From assembly GCF_914767665.1 (NCBI RefSeq), contig NC_059503.1, forward strand, positions 16,244,001 to 16,308,000: a DNA stretch of 64,000 nucleotides, read 5' to 3'. This stretch comes from Harmonia axyridis. Its lineage: Eukaryota > Arthropoda > Insecta > Coleoptera > Coccinellidae. Within the stretch, counting starts at the first letter, position 1; each line of letters starts with the position of its first letter. The notes below the pieces were generated by a model. It did not search any database and was not told the origin of the DNA. It worked only from the letters and a program-made list of their open reading frames with translations. The position numbers and the translations under genes were made by a program. This document shows, piece after piece, positions 32,720-44,255 of the stretch.

Positions 32720-34035
32720 CTGAGTTCGGTAGGCGTTAATAGGAAGCAATCTTTTTGCCCTCTCGCATTAGTGAACAGAAGTGCATTTAATTTTTTGAAT
32801 AAAATAGAATTTTTATTCAAATATCATCATAATATCTACGAACTCTACTAGACTTCTGCATGTGTTCAAATACCACATCATAGACCTGATAAGTTCTCCA
32901 ACCTATAATATTTTTCTATTCCCCATTAAGAAAAATCTGTATTTTTAAATTTATTTATGTTTAACGGACACTGATTTCAAATGAAATAATAATTTTATTC
33001 ATCAGTAAATTGATGAATATGAAAACTTTTGGTAGATATAGTTAATAAGAAGTTGGGAAGCATATGGTATGAGATATATTGTTGGTCTTTTACTATTCAC
33101 ATGCGCTCATGAAGAAGAAGAGACTTCTTGAATGCTATGCATGTTATCTTATGTGGAAAACTCAGCTATTTCACCACGAATAAATTAGATTCATATGCTT
33201 TTCGGCATGTATTGCATCTGCAACGCTGGTTTCACACTGGTGTACTCGGTTACGGTTTCGAATCTCAATTTTTCTGTATGTAAACAGCAGTCTATAGTTC
33301 CTTGTTCATGATTATCCATCTGAGTCCAATATTTTTCAGTAAAAAAAAAAGGATAAATTATTCATGATGATCTACTCGAATGCAAATGTTCTTACATTTT
33401 ATGAAATCAAAAACCGCTGTCCATGAAATTTAATGTTCGTAAAAGAGGATAATAAAACAAGGTATCCCACAAATTGACTGATGAAAATTTCTCATACAAG
33501 GAATATATTCATTAAAATATCATAAATATTTCATTTCATTTGAGCAGTTTAATAGATGATATAAATAGCCAATGATGTTGTAAAATGGACCAATTAGGAG
33601 AATTTTTTATTCATACCATGTACCTACTAAGAAACATATGTAGGTATTTTCTTCTTTTCATTCTTAACTAAGGCTGTTGATTTCCAAGAAAAATTTTTCT
33701 TTCCCGAAAAAGTTCTCTCACCAAATCGAGATATTTTATGAGATTGGGGGAAATAATAAACCATTCCGTGAAATTTGTGATGTTTTTATCGCTCAGCTTA
33801 ACGTGGCTTCCGAAATTCGATATTTGATAAGTTTGTGTTTCAATAAAAAAATAGATATTCACATTAGACTCTATTGCAAAATATAATACAAATGCAAAAC
33901 CACATTTGCCACATTGACACTTTCTCTATCATAAAAAGTTCAGTAGATCACAAAAGCTCAGAATTGAGAAGAGTAAAAAAATCCATTCATCAAGACTTTG
34001 ATTTCATGAAATTAGCCTAATAATAACACAGCAAC
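32720..34035. other. No recognised gene
   Basis: AT-rich; only short frames on both strands that shadow each other. Confidence 0.45.
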
Positions 34036-34150
34036 AATACTAAAATGATCAATTACAACAATTATCAATGCAAACTGTAAGCCTCAATGATTTGAGAGTG
34101 TGGATGATCATATAATATTTGCTCTATTGTTTATTCTATACTTATTATTA
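34036..34150 (+). repeat. 115-bp direct repeat, left copy, flanking a mariner
   Basis: atgatcaattacaacaatta, caaactgtaagc, caatgatttgagag and attctatacttattatt occur in the same order here and at 35312-35426, on either side of the mariner. Identity is roughly 90% by eye. Confidence 0.75.
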
Positions 34151-35311
34151 GGCCAATTGAAAAATCCCTGGTCTGATTCATAGATGGCGGTTCCAGCATA
34201 GGATTTTTAGTTAGTACCAACCTTCAAATGATACGTGTCAAAATTTGACAGTGGTCTGACCATTAGTTTGTGAGATATGGCGTTGTGAGTGTAGCTAATT
34301 TTGTTATTTGAAAAAAGAAGGAAAAAATGAATTTCGTGTGCTGATAAAATATTGCGTTTTGTAGGGAAAAAATACAGTTGAAGCAAAAACTTGGCATGAA
34401 GAAGAGTTTTCGGGGTCTCCGCCAGGAAAATCAACCATCATTGATTGGTGTGATAGGTTTAAACGTGGTGAAATGAGCACTAAAGACGGCGGACGCAGTG
34501 GACTCCAAAAGAGGATGTCACCGACGAAAAAAAAAAATCACAAAATAATTTTGAATGATCGTAAAGTGATGTTGATCGAGATAGCAGACATTGAAGATAT
34601 AATCGCAAGGTGTACATCATATTATTCACGAACATGAGAAAGCTGTGTGCAAAATGAGTACCGCGCGAGCTCACAATCGATGAAAGGCAACAACGTGTTA
34701 ATGCAATAAACCTCAATTTTTTCGTCGATATGTGACAATGGATGAAACATGAAACACGATGAACCGAATCCAAAGCGAGAAAAAACACAACAGTCAGCTG
34801 GCAAACTTATGGCATCAGTATTCTTGGATGCGCAAGGTATAATATTCATTAATTACAAAAGGGCCAGACCATCAACAGCGATTATTATATAGCGTTATTG
34901 GATCGTTTAAGCAATGAAATCGTTAAAAAACGGCTCCATTTGAAAAAAAAGGTGCTGTTTCATTAATACAGTGCGCCGTGTCAAAAATCAATAAAAAAAT
35001 GGCAAAATTGCATGCATTCGGCTTCGAATTGCTTCTGCATCCACCGTATTCACCAGATCTGGCCCCAGTGACTTTTTCCTGTTCTCAGACCTCAAAATAA
35101 AGCTCGCTGGAAAGAAATTTAGCGCCAATGAAGAAGTAATAGCCGAAACTGAGGCCTATTTCGAAGCGAAAAAAATTGTATCGAAAAGTTAGGAGATCGC
35201 TATAATCGCTGTATCGCCGTCGAAGGCAACTATGTTGAATAATAAAATCGAATTTTGCCCAAAAAATGTGTTTTACTATGGTAGACCGGGGACTGTTCGA
35301 TTGGCCAGTTA
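34149..35311 (+). pseudogene. Decayed mariner element with both terminal repeats
   Basis: Inverted ends ggccaattgaaaaatccctg (34151) and the complement of cggggactgttcgattggcc (to 35306) bound the copy. Transposase pieces: GKNTVEAKTWHEEEF (about 34363), GKSTIIDWCDRFKRGEMST (about 34430), KTQQSAGKLMASVFLDAQGI (about 34783), SDFFLFSDLKIKLAGKKFSA (about 35068), NEEVIAETEAYFEAK (about 35128), and YNRC-like and EGNYVE-like pieces near 35205-35240. This wording is of the mariner type with EVIAETEAYFEAK. Stops and frameshifts are scattered, so it is inactive. Confidence 0.85.
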
Positions 35312-35426
35312 ATACTTCAATGATCAATTACAACAATTATCAAGGCAAACTGTAAGCTTCAATGATTTGAGAGCGTGGTTGATCATAAAATGTTTGCTCC
35401 ATTGTTCATTCTATACTTATTATTTC
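35312..35426 (+). repeat. 115-bp direct repeat, right copy
   Basis: Matches 34036-34150. Mariner duplicates only TA on insertion, so these repeats need another origin. Confidence 0.75.
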
Positions 35427-37620
35427 ATGTTCTAGATAATTTTAAAATAGGATTCTTATAATTTCCGATAGCAATATAATGAAATGTTCACACGCACATT
35501 TTTCAAGGTCAGGACACTCACGACTAAATTTTTTTGACGACACTCATTGGTAAGAAGAAATAACGTAGGTATACGTTTCAACAGCCAACTAGTCGTGCAT
35601 CAAATCGGAACCTTTTAAGGGCTTAGCAGTGAATGGGCCATTGTTTACTAAATAGGCGTTTGGGCATAAAGCTTCCCAATAGTGCCACAAAATTAATTTC
35701 GATTTCACTGTTTTGTGCTCCAATGGTATTAGAATAATACGGAACATAAATTAGTTTCAGTTTAGTTCAGATAATGTCGCAACTATTCATTAAGTTCAAC
35801 AGTTTGGGCCTTGCTTCCGGGTTTAGAAATTTATTACAGATGAATGGGGTCAGCCACAAACGTAAATATACAACGTGTATATGTCGCCACGGACTTTACT
35901 AATTACAAGTTTGTACAGGAAATTGCATGTGTTTTACTCCGGTCTTATGATAATTCATCAGATGTGCTGGAAAACCAAGATTGAATGCATTCTCTACCTG
36001 TTGTTACACCAGGTGGACAGCTGTCACCTCTCCACATTTAAATTGGAATAGTTTGGATGGTGTTTATGAACGCTATCTGAAATATTCACAGGAAATGAAT
36101 TATATATTATATCAAAGTGACCAAAGTCTGTCTGCACTGTAATTTGCGGAAAATTATTTTTAGAATTGAATAATTACTTCTTTGTGGCATTTGGTGGAGT
36201 TCAAATAGTGGTTTCATCTTTTGATTACTTTTCAAAATGAATATATAAAATTTGATATTGCAAGCTTTGGCTTTATTTAAAGAAGGATAATAGGCAAAAA
36301 ATACATCAACTATACAAATTATTCCTTCAAAGTAATAGCCAACAATCAACATCCTACAAAAATCTTTCTTTCTCCATGAAATTAAACTGTATGCATGTTG
36401 AAGTGTTAATATATAACAACCTGGAATTCCATTCAGTTATTTTTTATCTCTTATCTATTGATTGAACCAAATTTGAGTATTATCATTCCACTATTCCGAG
36501 AAAAAAATTTCATTAAGAATTTTAATTATCGCTATTGGGTTTTTGTCGTGATCTGGATAATCTCGATTTGAAAACAATCAAAAACAGGGGTCATGTACGA
36601 CACTGTGTATCAACTGAACTCATCTATCCAAAATGGGTTCAAACACAAAGTGGCAAATTATTTTTATATTGCCGTTCTATTGTGTTATCACTGAATAATT
36701 GGAATAACGACATTTTACTGAAATTGACGAGAGTTATACAGAATATTTATTCAATTGATGTTTATAGAAGATGAGTTGATACTTTGAGCCAGTTGAAAAT
36801 GTGCATGAACATTGTTTTTTGTTTATATTATGACAACAAACAAAAACGTTACCGAATATTTTTTCCTTTGACATAGGAAATAATAATATTGACCCTGCCA
36901 ATGAATACAAAATAATTGAAATGGACTCTTCAGTTGAGGGCATGATACCAGTTCATCCATAAATCGGTTATTTCATTGAAAAGGAAAATCTGCACATCAT
37001 TTTCCTGAAATTATATGACAGGAAATATTATTAGAATGATATTGATGAATAAAAATAACATACTTACACATTGGAGCATCCAAATCAACAGTGAATTATA
37101 TTTTCATATTGCCAACTTGAAACTTGACTATATTTGGAAAATGCTATGGTAATGATGTGAATAATTCAACATTGATTTTTGCTCGACCTTAACAATAACT
37201 TGTTTCTTTTCGGGATCGAAACTGAAACTTACTTACTCACTTCATAACGACGAAAAATTTCCCTGTCGGAATATTGGTTTGCTCCATAGTAGTGTCAATA
37301 ATTTCATGAAGGTGCATATGAACAAGGTAAGGATAGAAGGAGCTTGACTGCTAGAGGCGAAAGGAGACGTGCCTCAGAGCGTCAATAGACGCTTCCGATA
37401 ACTAGCCCTACGAGACCGTTCTGTAACTACGCAAATCAACTTTCTTTATGTTTATACCTAAGACATGAAATATTTATATTTCATATAGAGGAAGAGTGTG
37501 GGACATATATGTGAGATATGTAATATTGTTGAGTGATGTTACTAATACCATGGTAAAACCGGTTATGCTAATTTTCAACAGTAATGAAATATTTTTTCAT
37601 TTTGATATGTGATGATCAAT
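35427..37620. other. No recognised gene
   Basis: Short frames only; a GC-richer stretch at 37340-37430 has no identifiable structure. Confidence 0.45.
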
Positions 37621-37624
37621 ATTT

Positions 37625-37992
37625 CCTATAACTGCTATGTAAAGTAAAGTATTCTTCATACTTCCAACTTTTCTCGCGAGTGTGGAAGTTTGTGGCACGA
37701 GCCTGAAAGGCGAGTGTCGCAAACACACGAGCACGAGCCAATGAAATTGGGCTTTTGGGTCGTTTCTATGGAAACGACCCAAAAGCCCAATTTCATTGGC
37801 CTTCCAAGCGAGGTGTGGGCAATGTGCCGTGGGGAATAATATTTCCCACAGTATGAGCAATATATAGTTTTGAAATTGAGTAAGCTGTGAAGAATACGCT
37901 ACTTTTCATAGCAGTTGTAGGAAAAGTCCTTTTCTCGCTCGTGTGTTTGCGGCACTCGCCTTTCAGGCTCATGCCACAAACTTCCACACTCT
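37625..37992. repeat. Compound fold-back sequence with a perfect 30-bp-arm hairpin
   Basis: 37737-37800 is a perfect hairpin with 30-bp arms (gccaatgaaattgggctttt and onward) and a 4-nt loop. Block B, gagtgtggaagtttgtggca followed by cgagcctgaaaggcgagtg (about 37677-37735), is inverted at 37933-37991. Block A, aactgctatg...attcttca (about 37628-37658), is inverted at about 37889-37921. The right-hand order is A then B, not the B-A order of a simple palindrome. Confidence 0.65.
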
Positions 37993-38199
37993 GCGTAAAA
38001 ATAGTCAATAGTAACTATTTCAAAATTGTCATGAGAATAGCATCATCAGAACCATAAAAAATTCAAGGAGAATATCGAAAAATTGGATTGCAACCTCATG
38101 ATGAATCCGAAATGGCAAAGTGGGGATAGCCATTCTCTTCATAAGTTTAATAAAAATGAACGCCCAAAATAATTTTTTTAAGCATTTTGTTCAATAGAC

Positions 38200-38790
38200 T
38201 TAAAATAGTATATTGTAAAACAAGTTGCAGAATGGGCTCCTATTCCAACACGAATGCGAAATTCGAAAACGAGCGAATTTTGGAAAGTATGAGTGTTGGA
38301 ATTGACTTCTGCAACGAGTATTATACGATATTTTCTCTTTTTCAGTGAAGTTTTGTGAAATATTGTCGAAATTCAATGAAAATTCAAATTATATATCCTA
38401 GTGACTTTTGTCTTCTATCTTGGCAGTTGATATGACTGTTACGAAAATTGACAGTTTATGGAATTTGAATAGTACGTTTCGAATTTTGAAATATTTCACA
38501 ATTACGCATTAAATTCGTTAATTATGTCTGACGAAATCGATTTAACCCCACCAGAATTGAGAGAAATTGCGAATAATGTTGCAAATCATTTCACTATATC
38601 CAAATTATAGTTGTTGACAATTATTGACGTTTGTTGAAAATTGACAGGATTGGAAGTCAGTATAGACAACCACAAAACGAGAAATATAACGGAAAACGAT
38701 GCTGTAATGAGTTCATTACAGCACTGTTTTTAGAAGTGTGATGAACACATTACGATACTGAAATAGAGAAAACATTTTCGCAATCTCTAT
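38200..38790 (+). mobile_element. Non-autonomous element carrying a 29-codon ORF start
   Basis: A hairpin at 38224-38314 (gttgcagaa...ccaacac and complement) opens the region and a small palindrome, gctgtaatgagttcattacagc (in two parts at 38701-38722), lies near its end. Between them an ATG at 38524 opens MSDEIDLTPPELREIANNVA and stops after 29 codons. The wording resembles the N-terminus of insect repeat-borne proteins of a tyrosine-recombinase-like kind, but that is a weak memory match. The ORF is truncated and not functional. Confidence 0.35.
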
Positions 38791-39480
38791 TGAGTTTTGA
38801 GAATCTTGAACATTTTCCAGAAAGAGGTAATATAAAAAAAAATCAAAACTGCTAGTTGAAACAATACTGCATCCACAAGGAGTCATAATAACCTTGTACC
38901 TACAAATCTATCCATCGCCTAATTTCAGCACGATATCACAAGCCCCGCATGGAGTAATCCTTCAATTTTCTCCAACTTAATAGCAATTCGAGCGACCTGC
39001 CCGCAGGAAGGGGTATGAGCTTCCTGCTGAAGTATACTATTGTATGCTTTATTCAATTCAGCGAACTAAACCATTCGCGCGCAAGTAGGAACAATTCAGA
39101 ACTTGTTGAATTTCTCCGCATTATATATAATTTAAAGGCTACGAATCCTATTTCTGACTTGATTATTCCAGCATAGATGTATGTTCGAATAATGGGTTTT
39201 GCTTCGACGTGAATTGTCTGCATGTGTATTATTACAGTCATTAATATTCATTATTTACCTAATACTTTTTTCTACGAAGTTGTTGAAGTTTAGTGCAATT
39301 GTTTATCCATTATTTGATTCATTCTGTGAGTTTTCCTTTTCATTACATAGGCGTAGGGGATATGCGGACGAAATGACATACTGTTTAGTTTTTCAATACT
39401 ATATTTTTAGTTATTTCAGTAATATTCCGATTTTCGTGCTGAATATTAACTTTGGTTGATTGTTTTCAAGTATTATGAGC
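38791..39480. other. No recognised gene
   Basis: AT-rich spacer before the satellite array. Confidence 0.4.
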
Positions 39481-41095
39481 TGAAAATTGAATTGAGCTTC
39501 GGGAAAATTATCAATTTTTTTCGAAAAATTTCAGATTTTTGCCTCTAACATATGGAATAATGTACTGATCGCCCAACTGCAAGCATTTTCGTAATCCACA
39601 TAGTCGAATCAATAAATAAAATGATACAATATTCCCATGAAAGAACATTCATTTTTTTGAAAATTTTCTAAAAAAAATGGAAAATTCTACGAAAATTTTT
39701 GGACAAAATATTTTTCAGGTGAGATCGAAATTCGGCTAATCAGAGATCGTCTATTATGGCACCGCTCACCGATTCTTCGTAAAGCTCCCGGTTTCGAGGA
39801 AATTTGAACTCGAAATTTGGGAAAAAATTGAATTTCCCTCTAAAAATCGTTATATCTCCTGAATTATTCGTCACAGACCCCTCAAAGGAAGCGTTTTCAA
39901 AACTTCAAGTTACGTTCTAAATCATAGTGAGGTTTCAAGTGCGTAGCCCATGTCCAGAAAAAGTGGCAGCTTCGGGAATATTAACAATTTTTTGTTTGAA
40001 AATTTCAGATTTTTGCCTATAATTTATGGAATAATGTACTGATCGCCCAACGGCAAGCATTTTCGTAATCTACATAGCCGAATCAATCAATAAAATGATA
40101 CAATATTTCCATGAAGGAACTTCAATTTTTTTGAAAATTTTCTAAGGGTTAGGTATGGAAAATTTTACGAAAATTTTTGAACAAAAAATTTTCCAGGTGA
40201 CATCGAAATTCGGCTAATCAGAGATCGTCAATTATGGCACCGCTCACCGATTCTTCGTGAAGCTCCCGGTTTCGAGGAAATTTGAAGTCGAAATATGGGA
40301 AAAAATTGAATTTCCCTCTAAAAATCGTTATATCTCCTGAATAATTCGTCACAGATCCCTCAAATAAAACGTTTTTCAAACTTCAAGTTACGCTCTAAAA
40401 CATAGTAAGGTTTCAAGTGCGTAGCCCACGTCGAGAAGAAGTGGCAGCTTCGGAAATATTATCAATTTTTTCTTTGAAATTTCATATTTTTGCCTATAAT
40501 TTATGGAATAATGTACCGATCGCCCAACTGCAATAATTTTCGTAATCTACATAGTCGAATCAATCAATAAAATGATACAATATTTCCATGAAGGAACTTT
40601 TATTTTTTCGAAAATTTTCTAAGGGTTAGGTATGGAAAATTTCACGGAAATTTTTGGACAAAATATTTTCCAGGTGAGATCGAAATTCGGCTAATCAGAG
40701 ATCGTCAATTATGGCACCGCTCACCGATTCTTCGTAAAGCTCCCGGTTTCGATGAAATTTGAACTCGAAGTTTGGGAAAAAATTGAATTTCCCTCTAAAA
40801 ACCATTATATCTCCTGAATAATTCGTCACGGAACCCTCAAATGAAACGTTTTTCAAACTTCAAATTGCGCTCTGAAACATAGTGAGGTTTCAAGTGCGTA
40901 GCCCACGTCCAGAAAAAGTGGCAGCTTCGGGAATATTATAAATTTTTTCTTTGAAAATTTCAGATTTTTGCCTATAATTTATGGAATAATGTACTGATCG
41001 CCCAACTGCAAGCATTTTCGTAATCTACATACTCGAATCAATCAATAAAATGATACAATATTCCCAGGAAGGAACTTTCATTTTATCGTACTTTC
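39480..41095. repeat. Tandem satellite, about 475-bp unit, just over three copies
   Basis: The landmark ttttgcct(a/c)ta recurs at 39541, 40015, 40492 and 40970 (periods 474, 477, 478). Each unit holds, in order: ctgatcgcccaactgcaag, aatcaataaaatgatacaat, attcggctaatcagagatcg, caccgctcaccgattcttcg, aaaatcgttatatctcctga, cctcaaa and ggtttcaagtgcgtagccca. Units appear about 90-95% alike by eye. The array has no long open frame. Confidence 0.9.
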
Positions 41096-42032
41096 TGTTC
41101 TTCGTAAAACTACTAAGGTAGGTATCATCGACCGTGGTCCACCCAGTGTAAAGTAATATAATTAATTGTTATACGTTAGTGAATTTTAATTGCGAATAAT
41201 ACAACGAACATTACTCTCCTGAGAATAACCACCCAACAAGAAAAAATATAAACTACGAATATAATCGTGAAAATAGCTTCATTAATTTTTTCTCGCAATT
41301 CAACTCCCATCAATTCTCTACATCTGAATGCAAAGCAGCTTTTATTTAGAATAGCAGTTTTATAATGAACTCCGTGTGTTCACTTCTCCAAGTAATTGCG
41401 CCCATCTCAAGGATTTATATCGTTCCCATTAATATGGTGAAAGAAGACTTCAGAAAAAATGCCGGAGATATATTACAATTATGCAAGTGACATAAAGCCC
41501 TAGACTGAAAGTTATCAACAAGAAACAGTGCTGCTTGTATACATAATTCAATGTGTACGTGACGTAAATGCGACTGGGAATTTATTCGGGAGCAGCGTCA
41601 AAGTCAGCGAGACAAAACAGGCCCAGAGCAATGGCTCTGTAATAATGAGTCTTTTCGGATAGTTCTATGTCGAATTAGAGTCAGTTGAGCAGTTGGGCCC
41701 TTCGTGAAAACGAAATTTGTGAACGACGAAGAGGCCGAAGGGACTATGTGTCAACATATTTTCAATTTGTTCAGTGAGAAAGAAAACTTTAAAGAAAATA
41801 CTAGAATATAGAAGGGGTTTTCAGAATTGACTCGTTTTATTGACAGGTCGTGGAACTCACCTCGATGAATCATTTCACTAAACATCGTCTAAAATTTATA
41901 TCACTATGAAGGAACTGAATAATCAAATGACCTGCAAATAGGGAGTATGCTTTGTTTTCAGGATGGAATAATAATAAAGTCTTGTAATACTGTTATTTCA
42001 GGCAATCTTTCATTCTGTCGAGTTCTACTAAC
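41096..42032. other. No recognised gene
   Basis: Spacer between the satellite and the transposon at 42033. No coherent coding frame. Confidence 0.4.
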
Positions 42033-42907
42033 GGGTGTTTATTTTCGAGGTATATAACTTTAAGGTGGCATTTCTGATCAAGCTGACGACCGATTCAACA
42101 GCTGTCAAGTGATTTATTCTTAGTTTGGTTTGGCAATTCATCAAGAAGGGACTCACGCCTGAACAACGCTTGCAAATAGTGCAATTTTCGAAAATGATGG
42201 TTCTGTGCGGAATACGTATCGCGCACTACGTCCATTAGCGATGAAGCGCACTTCTGGTTGAATGGCTACTTTAACAAACAAAACTGCCGCATTTGGAGTG
42301 AAGCTTATCCTCAAGTGTATGTCGAAACACCGTTACATCCAGAAAAACTGACTATTTGGTGCGCTTTATGGGCTGGTGGAATCATTGGTCCGTACTTCTC
42401 CAAAAACGATGATGGCCAGAACGTTACAGACAATGGTGATCGGTATAGAGCCATGATTACGAACTTTTTCATTCCTGAATTGAACAACCATGATGTCCAG
42501 GAGCTGTGGTTCCAACAAGACGGCGCAACATGTCACACAGCTCGTGCCACAATCGATTAATTGAAAGACACGTTTGGTGACCGCCTAATTTCACGTTTTG
42601 GACCTGTGAATTGGCCTCCAAGATCTTGTGATTTAACACCGCTAGACTACTTTCTGTGGGGCTATGTAAAGTCATTGGTCTATGCGGATAAGCCACAAAC
42701 CCTTGACCATTTGGAAGACAACATTCGCCGTTTTATGGCCGATATACGGCCACAAATGTTAGAAAAAGTCATCGAAAATTGGACGTCCAGATTGTACTAC
42801 ATCCGAGCCAGCCGTTGCGGTCATATGCCAGAAATCATATTTAAAATGTAATGTCACAAGATTATCTTGCGGATAAATGAAATTCATGTCAATCGAATAA
42901 TCCGTCA
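42033..42907 (+). pseudogene. IS630/Tc1-mariner-type transposon, copy A, internally deleted
   Basis: The left end is gggtgttt...cgaggtatataacttta (from 42033). The N-terminal piece TPEQRLQIVQFSKN, then SVRNTYRALRPL (about 42160-42240), joins directly to SDEAHFWLNGYFNKQNC, deleting roughly 110 residues of the helix-turn-helix and linker. The DDE domain then runs to KM-stop at 42849-42851 with one internal stop (TAA at 42558-42560). First Asp in FSDEAHF-type motif, second in WFQQDGATCHTA, third in PPRSCDLTPLDYF, with 36 residues between the last two. The right terminal repeat is missing; similarity to copy B stops near 42907. Confidence 0.8.
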
Positions 42908-44255
42908 AGATCAACCTTCGAAAACGGTCGTATGAAAAACTGAAAATAACCAATCAATAAAATTATTCTAGGATAGGGAGTTATTCGAATCTTCTCCTAG
43001 ACATTCTTGCCTGGTCAAGTAATGGGTGATAACGAGCAGACTATTATTACTAGCGCAATGAAATTAGTTTGTTCACCAATCACAACGGAAACACAACCAA
43101 TACCATCTTTCAATTCTCCAATATTAAGTATCTACCGGTCTTTCACTAGACGTCAAAAAAAGAAATTGCATGGATTTGAATTAAAAGCTAATAAATATAC
43201 ATGTATGTGCTCCCCTCTCAAGGGATTACAGTGTTGCGTCCCGAGATCGCTGTTGAAATCATCAGTTGGGCTATTCAGTGATCTCTGCCCAAGACACCTT
43301 CTCTCACCATCGTGGAGAGGTGACTCTGCTGCAACGCGGCGACCCCTATAAATCCACCGGGGCCAAAGTAGAGTGTTGCGCGACACCCATAAAGCTACCT
43401 CTTGAGCAGACAGAGTCACTATACATGGATTAGGATGACTGACTCCTCGACGGTTATCTGTTTGTGAGCAATCGGCTTGCTGCAATATAATTTTGCTTCT
43501 ACTCACTCTACTCACTCTCACTCAACTCTAAATTAATATGTTCTCGAAATGAAAACCACAACAAAAGCAACATATTGCACTCCGCTCAATGTCGATCAAT
43601 GTTCAATGTTTACTTGGCATGTTATTCAATTTAGAGTCAAATCAGGAAGTTTTATTTAGGTGGTTGACATCATGCCCATATAGCATATAGATGATTTTTG
43701 ATGGAATAATTCATTTTGATTAATTCTACTTCTTGTCACAGCTCACCATTAAAAGAACCTGTATAGTGAAAGTGAAAAACATAATTTTCCAATAACATAA
43801 TCGCTCCAGATGTAACTGTAGACTTTTATCGTGATAAGTTCCTTTGTATTAATATTGAGTAAAGGTAAGATCTCGAGTTCGATTGCCTAAGATGTCTTAA
43901 AAAAACTTTGATCATTGAGTACACCAGTTTTGATGACAACTGTCATGCAGGCTTTTTGTGGTGATCATACTTCAATTGATTTTCACATCGTTTTCCATTA
44001 TGCTCGTATCAGATTTCGCCATCGTTCTCATACTTAAAGCTAAGAATGGTCAATTCTCTATATAGCGCCACCTAGGTAAAGTAATGGAAGTTTGGCAAAT
44101 CTCGAATTTATCATACAGTTATTTGTATGAAACTCAATAAACAAAACAGACAGTTTCAGAATATTTATGAATTTCAATGGAAATATATACATATGTCTCA
44201 AAAGGTTCACATTGTGATAAAAATTAAAATTTCATCAATTCAGCCATAAAAACAT
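42908..44255. other. No recognised gene
   Basis: A 114-codon plus-strand frame (43007-43351) and an overlapping 122-codon minus-strand frame lie in slightly GC-richer DNA, but neither has family marks. A ctactcactc-rich simple repeat lies at about 43500-43530. Downstream flank of protease 4. Confidence 0.4.

Noticed and set aside
34480..34849. Two overlapping minus-strand frames of 75-102 codons
   Set aside because: Antisense shadows of the decayed mariner transposase.
43007..43521. Overlapping 114- and 122-codon frames
   Set aside because: No motif, no splice context, opposite strands overlapping; consistent with chance in GC-richer DNA.
43860..43895. B-box-like sequence (gagttcgattgcc) suggesting a tRNA or tRNA-derived SINE
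   Set aside because: No A-box at proper distance and no cloverleaf; too weak.
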